DNA from: Chrysomallon squamiferum
Taxonomy: Eukaryota; Mollusca; Gastropoda; Neomphalida; Peltospiridae
DNA length: 64,000 nucleotides
Assembly (NCBI GenBank): GCA_012295275.1
Contig: CM022674.1
Coordinates: forward strand, 9,386,260 to 9,450,259
Direction of reading: 5' to 3'
In this document: piece by piece, positions 33,591 to 46,700 of the stretch
Position numbering within the stretch: position 1 is the first letter of the stretch
How the letters are laid out: each line of letters opens with the position of its first letter
Program-made: the position numbers and the translations under genes
The notes under the pieces: generated by a model
Databases searched by the model: none
What the model was told of the DNA's origin: nothing
What the model saw: the letters and a program-made list of their open reading frames with translations, nothing else

Positions 33591-34686
33591 CTCTTACGAT
33601 CTCAGAAAGACCACTCGGCCATGTCCCTTATGTCTGTGTTACACTAAACACACACGCACAGAACCTCTTTAAACGACGTTTAACAGTCAGCGCTTAACAG
33701 AGTGGAAACAACTGCTTCATAACAGAACGCATTCAGACGTGTCTCGTGTGTCTACGTACACTTGAAATTTACGCACTGGGTGTGGTTGCGAAGCCGGAGA
33801 AGAAATTAGTTTTCTTGCTACCTGCATACCCGTTTCCTTTCTCATAGACTGTGCTACGTCTCTTACATGATCTGTATTGGCGTTTCCCCAGTAAGCACAC
33901 ACACACGCACCACATGTTTTAAGCGAGATTTAAAGGTTTGCGGTTAACGCCGTAGAAAGACCTGCTTAACTGCAGAACGCAATTCGGTGCCGTTTCTTAC
34001 GTGCACACGCGATTCGTCCAAGTTGCATAGTACGAGAAGTTGAGAAGCTGGAGAGGAATTCATTTTGCCGCTCAGCGCGTACTAGTAGTTAAACACTACG
34101 CACACTCTTTGCTTTGATAACTCTCTCTAGTACCATTGTAATGACTTTACCGTTCTCTTACGATCTCAGAAAGACCACTCGGCCATGTCCCTTATGTCTG
34201 TGTTACACTAAACACACACGCACAGAACCTCTCTTAAACGACGTTTAACAGTCAGCGCTTAACAGAGTGGAAACAACTGCTTCATAACAGAACGCATTCA
34301 GACGTGTCTCGTGTGTCTACGTACACTTGAAATTTACGCACTGGGTGTGGTTGCGAAGCCGGAGAAGAAATTAGTTTTCTTGCTACCTGCATACCCGTTT
34401 CCTTTCTCATAGACTGTGCTACGTCTCTTATATGATCTGTATTGGCGTTTCCCCAGTAAGCACACACACACGCACCACATGTTTTAAGCGAGATTTAAAG
34501 GTTTGCGGTTAACGCCGTAGAAAGACCTGCTTAACTGCAGAACGCAATTCGGTGCCGTTTCTTACGTGCACACGCGATTCGTCCAAGTTGCATAGTACGA
34601 GAAGTTGAGAAGCTGGAGAGGAATTCATTTTGCCGCTCAGCGCGTACTAGTAGTTAAACACTACGCACACTCTTTGCTTTGATAAC

Positions 34687-34713
34687 TCTTATATGATCTG
34701 TATTGGCGTTTAC
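34687..34713 (+). repeat. Half-B sequence patch inside half A, unit near 34.7 kb
   Basis: Same replacement as at 33,567, but with gtttaccg at its right edge and an extra T in ctctttacg. The unit between the two (near 34.1 kb) is standard. Confidence 0.85.
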
Positions 34714-37700
34714 CGTTCTCTTTACGATCTCAGAAAGACCACTCGGCCATGTCCCTTATGTCTGTGTTACACTAAACACACACGCACAGAACCTCTCTTA
34801 AACGACGTTTAACAGTCAGCGCTTAACAGAGTGGAAACAACTGCTTCATAACAGAACGCATTCAGACGTGTCTCGTGTGTCTACGTACACTTGAAATTTA
34901 CGCACTGGGTGTGGTTGCGAAGCCGGAGAAGAAATTAGTTTTCTTGCTACCTGCATACCCGTTTCCTTTCTCATAGACTGTGCTACGTCTCTTATATGAT
35001 CTGTATTGGCGTTTCCCCAGTAAGCACACACACACGCACCACATGTTTTAAGCGAGATTTAAAGGTTTGCGGTTAACGCCGTAGAAAGACCTGCTTAACT
35101 GCAGAACGCAATTCGGTGCCGTTTCTTACGTGCACACGCGATTCGTCCAAGTTGCATAGTACGAGAAGTTGAGAAGCTGGAGAGGAATTCATTTTGCCGC
35201 TCAGCGCGTACTAGTAGTTAAACACTACGCACACTCTTTGCTTTGATAACTCTCTCTAGTACCATTGTAATGACTTTACCGTTCTCTTACGATCTCAGAA
35301 AGACCACTCGGCCATGTCCCTTATGTCTGTGTTACACTAAACACACACGCACAGAACCTCTCTTAAACGACGTTTAACAGTCAGCGCTTAACAGAGTGGA
35401 AACAACTGCTTCATAACAGAACGCATTCAGACGTGTCTCGTGTGTCTACGTACACTTGAAATTTACGCACTGGGTGTGGTTGCGAAGCCGGAGAAGAAAT
35501 TAGTTTTCTTGCTACCTGCATACCCGTTTCCTTTCTCATAGACTGTGCTACGTCTCTTATATGATCTGTATTGGCGTTTCCCCAGTAAGCACACACACAC
35601 GCACCACATGTGTTTTAAGCGAGATTTAAAGGTTTGCGGTTAACGCCGTAGAAAGACCTGCTTAACTGCAGAACGCAATTCGGTGCCGTTTCTTACGTGC
35701 ACACGCGATTCGTCCAAGTTGCATAGTACGAGAAGTTGAGAAGCTGGAGAGGAATTCATTTTGCCGCTCAGCGCGTACTAGTAGTTAAACACTACGCACA
35801 CTCTTTGCTTTGATAACTCTCTCTAGTACCATTGTAATGACTTTACCGTTCTCTTACGATCTCAGAAAGACCACTCGGCCATGTCCCTTATGTCTGTGTT
35901 ACACTAAACACACACGCACAGAACCTCTCTTAAACGACGTTTAACAGTCAGCGCTTAACAGAGTGGAAACAACTGCTTCATAACAGAACGCATTCAGACG
36001 TGTCTCGTGTGTCTACGTACACTTGAAATTTACGCACTGGGTGTGGTTGCGAAGCCGGAGAAGAAATTAGTTTTCTTGCTACCTGCATACCCGTTTCCTT
36101 TCTCATAGACTGTGCTACGTCTCTTATATGATCTGTATTGGCGTTTCCCCAGTAAGCACACACACACGCACCACATGTTTTAAGCGAGATTTAAAGGTTT
36201 GCGGTTAACGCCGTAGAAAGACCTGCTTAACTGCAGAACGCAATTCGGTGCCGTTTCTTACGTGCACACGCGATTCGTCCAAGTTGCATAGTACGAGAAG
36301 TTGAGAAGCTGGAGAGGAATTCATTTTGCCGCTCAGCGCGTACTAGTAGTTAAACACTACGCACACTCTTTGCTTTGATAACTCTCTCTAGTACCATTGT
36401 AATGACTTTACCGTTCTCTTACGATCTCAGAAAGACCACTCGGCCATGTCCCTTATGTCTGTGTTACACTAAACACACACGCACAGAACCTCTCTTAAAC
36501 GACGTTTAACAGTCAGCGCTTAACAGAGTGGAAACAACTGCTTCATAACAGAACGCATTCAGACGTGTCTCGTGTGTCTACGTACACTTGAAATTTACGC
36601 ACTGGGTGTGGTTGCGAAGCCGGAGAAGAAATTAGTTTTCTTGCTACCTGCATACCCGTTTCCTTTCTCATAGACTGTGCTACGTCTCTTATATGATCTG
36701 TATTGGCGTTTCCCCAGTAAGCACACACACACGCACCACATGTTTTAAGCGAGATTTAAAGGTTTGCGGTTAACGCCGTAGAAAGACCTGCTTAACTGCA
36801 GAACGCAATTCGGTGCCGTTTCTTACGTGCACACGCGATTCGTCCAAGTTGCATAGTACGAGAAGTTGAGAAGCTGGAGAGGAATTCATTTTGCCGCTCA
36901 GCGCGTACTAGTAGTTAAACACTACGCACACTCTTTGCTTTGATAACTCTCTCTAGTACCATTGTAATGACTTTACCGTTCTCTTACGATCTCAGAAAGA
37001 CCACTCGGCCATGTCCCTTATGTCTGTGTTACACTAAACACACACGCACAGAACCTCTCTTAAACGACGTTTAACAGTCAGCGCTTAACAGAGTGGAAAC
37101 AACTGCTTCATAACAGAACGCATTCAGACGTGTCTCGTGTGTCTACGTACACTTGAAATTTACGCACTGGGTGTGGTTGCGAAGCCGGAGAAGAAATTAG
37201 TTTTCTTGCTACCTGCATACCCGTTTCCTTTCTCATAGACTGTGCTACGTCTCTTATATGATCTGTATTGGCGTTTCCCCAGTAAGCACACACACACGCA
37301 CCACATGTTTTAAGCGAGATTTAAAGGTTTGCGGTTAACGCCGTAGAAAGACCTGCTTAACTGCAGAACGCAATTCGGTGCCGTTTCTTACGTGCACACG
37401 CGATTCGTCCAAGTTGCATAGTACGAGAAGTTGAGAAGCTGGAGAGGAATTCATTTTGCCGCTCAGCGCGTACTAGTAGTTAAACACTACGCACACTCTT
37501 TGCTTTGATAACTCTCTCTAGTACCATTGTAATGACTTTACCGTTCTCTTACGATCTCAGAAAGACCACTCGGCCATGTCCCTTATGTCTGTGTTACACT
37601 AAACACACACGCACAGAACCTCTCTTAAAACGACGTTTAACAGTCAGCGCTTAACAGAGTGGAAACAACTGCTTCATAACAGAACGCATTCAGACGTGTC

Positions 37701-40700
37701 TCGTGTGTCTACGTACACTTGAAATTTACGCACTGGGTGTGGTTGCGAAGCCGGAGAAGAAATTAGTTTTCTTGCTACCTGCATACCCGTTTCCTTTCTC
37801 ATAGACTGTGCTACGTCTCTTATATGATCTGTATTGGCGTTTCCCCAGTAAGCACACACACACGCACCACATGTTTTAAGCGAGATTTAAAGGTTTGCGG
37901 TTAACGCCGTAGAAAGACCTGCTTAACTGCAGAACGCAATTCGGTGCCGTTTCTTACGTGCACACGCGATTCGTCCAAGTTGCATAGTACGAGAAGTTGA
38001 GAAGCTGGAGAGGAATTCATTTTGCCGCTCAGCGCGTACTAGTAGTTAAACACTACGCACACTCTTTGCTTTGATAACTCTCTCTAGTACCATTGTAATG
38101 ACTTTACCGTTCTCTTACGATCTCAGAAAGACCACTCGGCCATGTCCCTTATGTCTGTGTTACACTAAACACACACGCACAGAACCTCTCTTAAACGACG
38201 TTTAACAGTCAGCGCTTAACAGAGTGGAAACAACTGCTTCATAACAGAACGCATTCAGACGTGTCTCGTGTGTCTACGTACACTTGAAATTTACGCACTG
38301 GGTGTGGTTGCGAAGCCGGAGAAGAAATTAGTTTTCTTGCTACCTGCATACCCGTTTCCTTTCTCATAGACTGTGCTACGTCTCTTATATGATCTGTATT
38401 GGCGTTTCCCCAGTAAGCACACACACACGCACCACATGTTTTAAGCGAGATTTAAAGGTTTGCGGTTAACGCCGTAGAAAGACCTGCTTAACTGCAGAAC
38501 GCAATTCGGTGCCGTTTCTTACGTGCACACGCGATTCGTCCAAGTTGCATAGTACGAGAAGTTGAGAAGCTGGAGAGGAATTCATTTTGCCGCTCAGCGC
38601 GTACTAGTAGTTAAACACTACGCACACTCTTTGCTTTGATAACTCTCTCTAGTACCATTGTAATGACTTTACCGTTCTCTTACGATCTCAGAAAGACCAC
38701 TCGGCCATGTCCCTTATGTCTGTGTTACACTAAACACACACGCACAGAACCTCTCTTAAACGACGTTTAACAGTCAGCGCTTAACAGAGTGGAAACAACT
38801 GCTTCATAACAGAACGCATTCAGACGTGTCTCGTGTGTCTACGTACACTTGAAATTTACGCACTGGGTGTGGTTGCGAAGCCGGAGAAGAAATTAGTTTT
38901 CTTGCTACCTGCATACCCGTTTCCTTTCTCATAGACTGTGCTACGTCTCTTACATGATCTGTATTGGCGTTTCCCCAGTAAGCACACACACACGCACCAC
39001 ATGTTTTAAGCGAGATTTAAAGGTTTGCGGTTAACGCCGTAGAAAGACCTGCTTAACTGCAGAACGCAATTCGGTGCCGTTTCTTACGTGCACACGCGAT
39101 TCGTCCAAGTTGCATAGTACGAGAAGTTGAGAAGCTGGAGAGGAATTCATTTTGCCGCTCAGCGCGTACTAGTAGTTAAACACTACGCACACTCTTTGCT
39201 TTGATAACTCTCTCTAGTACCATTGTAATGACTTTACCGTTCTCTTACGATCTCAGAAAGACCACTCGGCCATGTCCCTTATGTCTGTGTTACACTAAAC
39301 ACACACGCACAGAACCTCTCTTAAACGACGTTTAACAGTCAGCGCTTAACAGAGTGGAAACAACTGCTTCATAACAGAACGCATTCAGACGTGTCTCGTG
39401 TGTCTACGTACACTTGAAATTTACGCACTGGGTGTGGTTGCGAAGCCGGAGAAGAAATTAGTTTTCTTGCTACCTGCATACCCGTTTCCTTTCTCATAGA
39501 CTGTGCTACGTCTCTTATATGATCTGTATTGGCGTTTCCCCAGTAAGCACACACACACACGCACCACATGTTTTAAGCGAGATTTAAAGGTTTGCGGTTA
39601 ACGCCGTAGAAAGACCTGCTTAACTGCAGAACGCAATTCGGTGCCGTTTCTTACGTGCACACGCGATTCGTCCAAGTTGCATAGTACGAGAAGTTGAGAA
39701 GCTGGAGAGGAATTCATTTTGCCGCTCAGCGCGTACTAGTAGTTAAACACTACGCACACTCTTTGCTTTGATAACTCTCTCTAGTACCATTGTAATGACT
39801 TTACCGTTCTCTTACGATCTCAGAAAGACCACTCGGCCATGTCCCTTATGTCTGTGTTACACTAAACACACACGCACAGAACCTCTCTTAAACGACGTTT
39901 AACAGTCAGCGCTTAACAGAGTGGAAACAACTGCTTCATAACAGAACGCATTCAGACGTGTCTCGTGTGTCTACGTACACTTGAAATTTACGCACTGGGT
40001 GTGGTTGCGAAGCCGGAGAAGAAATTAGTTTTCTTGCTACCTGCATACCCGTTTCCTTTCTCATAGACTGTGCTACGTCTCTTATATGATCTGTATTGGC
40101 GTTTCCCCAGTAAGCACACACACACACACCACATGTTTTAAGCGAGATTTAAAGGTTTGCGGTTAACGCCGTAGAAAGACCTGCTTAACTGCAGAACGCA
40201 ATTCGGTGCCGTTTCTTACGTGCACACGCGATTCGTCCAAGTTGCATAGTACGAGAAGTTGAGAAGCTGGAGAGGAATTCATTTTGCCGCTCAGCGCGTA
40301 CTAGTAGTTAAACACTACGCACACTCTTTGCTTTGATAACTCTCTCTAGTACCATTGTAATGACTTTACCGTTCTCTTACGATCTCAGAAAGACCACTCG
40401 GCCATGTCCCTTATGTCTGTGTTACACTAAACACACACGCACAGAACCTCTTTAAACGACGTTTAACAGTCAGCGCTTAACAGAGTGGAAACAACTGCTT
40501 CATAACAGAACGCATTCAGACGTGTCTCGTGTGTCTACGTACACTTGAAATTTACGCACTGGGTGTGGTTGCGAAGCCGGAGAAGAAATTAGTTTTCTTG
40601 CTACCTGCATACCCGTTTCCTTTCTCATAGACTGTGCTACGTCTCTTATATGATCTGTATTGGCGTTTCCCCAGTAAGCACACACACACGCACCACATGT

Positions 40701-43700
40701 GTTAAGCGAGATTTAAAGGTTTGCGGTTAACGCCGTAGAAAGACCTGCTTAACTGCAGAACGCAATTCGGTGCCGTTTCTTACGTGCACACGCGATTCGT
40801 CCAAGTTGCATAGTACGAGAAGTTGAGAAGCTGGAGAGGAATTCATTTTGCCGCTCAGCGCGTACTAGTAGTTAAACACTACGCACACTCTTTGCTTTGA
40901 TAACTCTCTCTAGTACCATTGTAATGACTTTACCGTTCTCTTACGATCTCAGAAAGACCACTCGGCCATGTCCCTTATGTCTGTGTTACACTAAACACAC
41001 ACGCACAGAACCTCTCTTAAACGACGTTTAACAGTCAGCGCTTAACAGAGTGGAAACAACTGCTTCATAACAGAACGCATTCAGACGTGTCTCGTGTGTC
41101 TACGTACACTTGAAATTTACGCACTGGGTGTGGTTGCGAAGCCGGAGAAGAAATTAGTTTTCTTGCTACCTGCATACCCGTTTCCTTTCTCATAGACTGT
41201 GCTACGTCTCTTATATGATCTGTATTGGCGTTTCCCCAGTAAGCACACACACACGCACCACATGTGTTAAGCGAGATTTAAAGGTTTGCGGTTAACGCCG
41301 TAGAAAGACCTGCTTAACTGCAGAACGCAATTCGGTGCCGTTTCTTACGTGCACACGCGATTCGTCCAAGTTGCATAGTACGAGAAGTTGAGAAGCTGGA
41401 GAGGAATTCATTTTGCCGCTCAGCGCGTACTAGTAGTTAAACACTACGCACACTCTTTGCTTTGATAACTCTCTCTAGTACCATTGTAATGACTTTACCG
41501 TTCTCTTACGATCTCAGAAAGACCACTCGGCCATGTCCCTTATGTCTGTGTTACACTAAACACACACGCACAGAACCTCTCTTAAACGACGTTTAACAGT
41601 CAGCGCTTAACAGAGTGGAAACAACTGCTTCATAACAGAACGCATTCAGACGTGTCTCGTGTGTCTACGTACACTTGAAATTTACGCACTGGGTGTGGTT
41701 GCGAAGCCGGAGAAGAAATTAGTTTTCTTGCTACCTGCATACCCGTTTCCTTTCTCATAGACTGTGCTACGTCTCTTATATGATCTGTATTGGCGTTTCC
41801 CCAGTAAGCACACACACACGCACCACATGTGTTTAAGCGAGATTTAAAGGTTTGCGGTTAACGCCGTAGAAAGACCTGCTTAACTGCAGAACGCAATTCG
41901 GTGCCGTTTCTTACGTGCACACGCGATTCGTCCAAGTTGCATAGTACGAGAAGTTGAGAAGCTGGAGAGGAATTCATTTTGCCGCTCAGCGCGTACTAGT
42001 AGTTAAACACTACGCACACTCTTTGCTTTGATAACTCTCTCTAGTACCATTGTAATGACTTTACCGTTCTCTTACGATCTCAGAAAGACCACTCGGCCAT
42101 GTCCCTTATGTCTGTGTTACACTAAACACACACGCACAGAACCTCTCTTAAACGACGTTTAACAGTCAGCGCTTAACAGAGTGGAAACAACTGCTTCATA
42201 ACAGAACGCATTCAGACGTGTCTCGTGTGTCTACGTACACTTGAAATTTACGCACTGGGTGTGGTTGCGAAGCCGGAGAAGAAATTAGTTTTCTTGCTAC
42301 CTGCATACCCGTTTCCTTTCTCATAGACTGTGCTACGTCTCTTATATGATCTGTATTGGCGTTTCCCCAGTAAGCACACACACACGCACCACATGTGTTA
42401 AGCGAGATTTAAAGGTTTGCGGTTAACGCCGTAGAAAGACCTGCTTAACTGCAGAACGCAATTCGGTGCCGTTTCTTACGTGCACACGCGATTCGTCCAA
42501 GTTGCATAGTACGAGAAGTTGAGAAGCTGGAGAGGAATTCATTTTGCCGCTCAGCGCGTACTAGTAGTTAAACACTACGCACACTCTTTGCTTTGATAAC
42601 TCTCTCTAGTACCATTGTAATGACTTTACCGTTCTCTTACGATCTCAGAAAGACCACTCGGCCATGTCCCTTATGTCTGTGTTACACTAAACACACACGC
42701 ACAGAACCTCTCTTAAACGACGTTTAACAGTCAGCGCTTAACAGAGTGGAAACAACTGCTTCATAACAGAACGCATTCAGACGTGTCTCGTGTGTCTACG
42801 TACACTTGAAATTTACGCACTGGGTGTGGTTGCGAAGCCGGAGAAGAAATTAGTTTTCTTGCTACCTGCATACCCGTTTCCTTTCTCATAGACTGTGCTA
42901 CGTCTCTTATATGATCTGTATTGGCGTTTCCCCAGTAAGCACACACACACGCACCACATGTTTTAAGCGAGATTTAAAGGTTTGCGGTTAACGCCGTAGA
43001 AAGACCTGCTTAACTGCAGAACGCAATTCGGTGCCGTTTCTTACGTGCACACGCGATTCGTCCAAGTTGCATAGTACGAGAAGTTGAGAAGCTGGAGAGG
43101 AATTCATTTTGCCGCTCAGCGCGTACTAGTAGTTAAACACTACGCACACTCTTTGCTTTGATAACTCTCTCTAGTACCATTGTAATGACTTTACCGTTCT
43201 CTTACGATCTCAGAAAGACCACTCGGCCATGTCCCTTATGTCTGTGTTACACTAAACACACACGCACAGAACCTCTCTTAAACGACGTTTAACAGTCAGC
43301 GCTTAACAGAGTGGAAACAACTGCTTCATAACAGAACGCATTCAGACGTGTCTCGTGTGTCTACGTACACTTGAAATTTACGCACTGGGTGTGGTTGCGA
43401 AGCCGGAGAAGAAATTAGTTTTCTTGCTACCTGCATACCCGTTTCCTTTCTCATAGACTGTGCTACGTCTCTTATATGATCTGTATTGGCGTTTCCCCAG
43501 TAAGCACACACACACGCACCACATGTGTTAAGCGAGATTTAAAGGTTTGCGGTTAACGCCGTAGAAAGACCTGCTTAACTGCAGAACGCAATTCGGTGCC
43601 GTTTCTTACGTGCACACGCGATTCGTCCAAGTTGCATAGTACGAGAAGTTGAGAAGCTGGAGAGGAATTCATTTTGCCGCTCAGCGCGTACTAGTAGTTA

Positions 43701-46700
43701 AACACTACGCACACTCTTTGCTTTGATAACTCTCTCTAGTACCATTGTAATGACTTTACCGTTCTCTTACGATCTCAGAAAGACCACTCGGCCATGTCCC
43801 TTATGTCTGTGTTACACTAAACACACACGCACAGAACCTCTCTTAAACGACGTTTAACAGTCAGCGCTTAACAGAGTGGAAACAACTGCTTCATAACAGA
43901 ACGCATTCAGACGTGTCTCGTGTGTCTACGTACACTTGAAATTTACGCACTGGGTGTGGTTGCGAAGCCGGAGAAGAAATTAGTTTTCTTGCTACCTGCA
44001 TACCCGTTTCCTTTCTCATAGACTGTGCTACGTCTCTTATATGATCTGTATTGGCGTTTCCCCAGTAAGCACACACACACGCACCACATGTGTTAAGCGA
44101 GATTTAAAGGTTTGCGGTTAACGCCGTAGAAAGACCTGCTTAACTGCAGAACGCAATTCGGTGCCGTTTCTTACGTGCACACGCGATTCGTCCAAGTTGC
44201 ATAGTACGAGAAGTTGAGAAGCTGGAGAGGAATTCATTTTGCCGCTCAGCGCGTACTAGTAGTTAAACACTACGCACACTCTTTGCTTTGATAACTCTCT
44301 CTAGTACCATTGTAATGACTTTACCGTTCTCTTACGATCTCAGAAAGACCACTCGGCCATGTCCCTTATGTCTGTGTTACACTAAACACACACGCACAGA
44401 ACCTCTCTTAAAACGACGTTTAACAGTCAGCGCTTAACAGAGTGGAAACAACTGCTTCATAACAGAACGCATTCAGACGTGTCTCGTGTGTCTACGTACA
44501 CTTGAAATTTACGCACTGGGTGTGGTTGCGAAGCCGGAGAAGAAATTAGTTTTCTTGCTACCTGCATACCCGTTTCCTTTCTCATAGACTGTGCTACGTC
44601 TCTTATATGATCTGTATTGGCGTTTCCCCAGTAAGCACACACACACGCACCACATGTGTTAAGCGAGATTTAAAGGTTTGCGGTTAACGCCGTAGAAAGA
44701 CCTGCTTAACTGCAGAACGCAATTCGGTGCCGTTTCTTACGTGCACACGCGATTCGTCCAAGTTGCATAGTACGAGAAGTTGAGAGAAGCTGGAGAGGAA
44801 TTCATTTTGCCGCTCAGCGCGTACTAGTAGTTAAACACTACGCACACTCTTTGCTTTGATAACTCTCTCTAGTACCATTGTAATGACTTTACCGTTCTCT
44901 TACGATCTCAGAAAGACCACTCGGCCATGTCCCTTATGTCTGTGTTACACTAAACACACACGCACAGAACCTCTCTTAAACGACGTTTAACAGTCAGCGC
45001 TTAACAGAGTGGAAACAACTGCTTCATAACAGAACGCATTCAGACGTGTCTCGTGTGTCTACGTACACTTGAAATTTACGCACTGGGTGTGGTTGCGAAG
45101 CCGGAGAAGAAATTAGTTTTCTTGCTACCTGCATACCCGTTTCCTTTCTCATAGACTGTGCTACGTCTCTTATATGATCTGTATTGGCGTTTCCCCAGTA
45201 AGCACACACACACGCACCACATGTTTTAAGCGAGATTTAAAGGTTTGCGGTTAACGCCGTAGAAAGACCTGCTTAACTGCAGAACGCAATTCGGTGCCGT
45301 TTCTTACGTGCACACGCGATTCGTCCAAGTTGCATAGTACGAGAAGTTGAGAAGCTGGAGAGGAATTCATTTTGCCGCTCAGCGCGTACTAGTAGTTAAA
45401 CACTACGCACACTCTTTGCTTTGATAACTCTCTCTAGTACCATTGTAATGACTTTACCGTTCTCTTACGATCTCAGAAAGACCACTCGGCCATGTCCCTT
45501 ATGTCTGTGTTACACTAAACACACACGCACAGAACCTCTCTTAAACGACGTTTAACAGTCAGCGCTTAACAGAGTGGAAACAACTGCTTCATAACAGAAC
45601 GCATTCAGACGTGTCTCGTGTGTCTACGTACACTTGAAATTTACGCACTGGGTGTGGTTGCGAAGCCGGAGAAGAAATTAGTTTTCTTGCTACCTGCATA
45701 CCCGTTTCCTTTCTCATAGACTGTGCTACGTCTCTTATATGATCTGTATTGGCGTTTCCCCAGTAAGCACACACACACACCACCACATGTGTTTTAAGCG
45801 AGATTTAAAGGTTTGCGGTTAACGCCGTAGAAAGACCTGCTTAACTGCAGAACGCAATTCGGTGCCGTTTCTTACGTGCACACGCGATTCGTCCAAGTTG
45901 CATAGTACGAGAAGTTGAGAAGCTGGAGAGGAATTCATTTTGCCGCTCAGCGCGTACTAGTAGTTAAACACTACGCACACTCTTTGCTTTGATAACTCTC
46001 TCTAGTACCATTGTAATGACTTTACCGTTCTCTTACGATCTCAGAAAGACCACTCGGCCATGTCCCTTATGTCTGTGTTACACTAAACACACACGCACAG
46101 AACCTCTCTTAAACGACGTTTAACAGTCAGCGCTTAACAGAGTGGAAACAACTGCTTCATAACAGAACGCATTCAGACGTGTCTCGTGTGTCTACGTACA
46201 CTTGAAATTTACGCACTGGGTGTGGTTGCGAAGCCGGAGAAGAAATTAGTTTTCTTGCTACCTGCATACCCGTTTCCTTTCTCATAGACTGTGCTACGTC
46301 TCTTATATGATCTGTATTGGCGTTTCCCCAGTAAGCACACACACACGCACCACATGTTTTAAGCGAGATTTAAAGGTTTGCGGTTAACGCCGTAGAAAGA
46401 CCTGCTTAACTGCAGAACGCAATTCGGTGCCGTTTCTTACGTGCACACGCGATTCGTCCAAGTTGCATAGTACGAGAAGTTGAGAAGCTGGAGAGGAATT
46501 CATTTTGCCGCTCAGCGCGTACTAGTAGTTAAACACTACGCACACTCTTTGCTTTGATAACTCTCTCTAGTACCATTGTAATGACTTTACCGTTCTCTTA
46601 CGATCTCAGAAAGACCACTCGGCCATGTCCCTTATGTCTGTGTTACACTAAACACACACGCACAGAACCTCTCTTAAACGACGTTTAACAGTCAGCGCTT

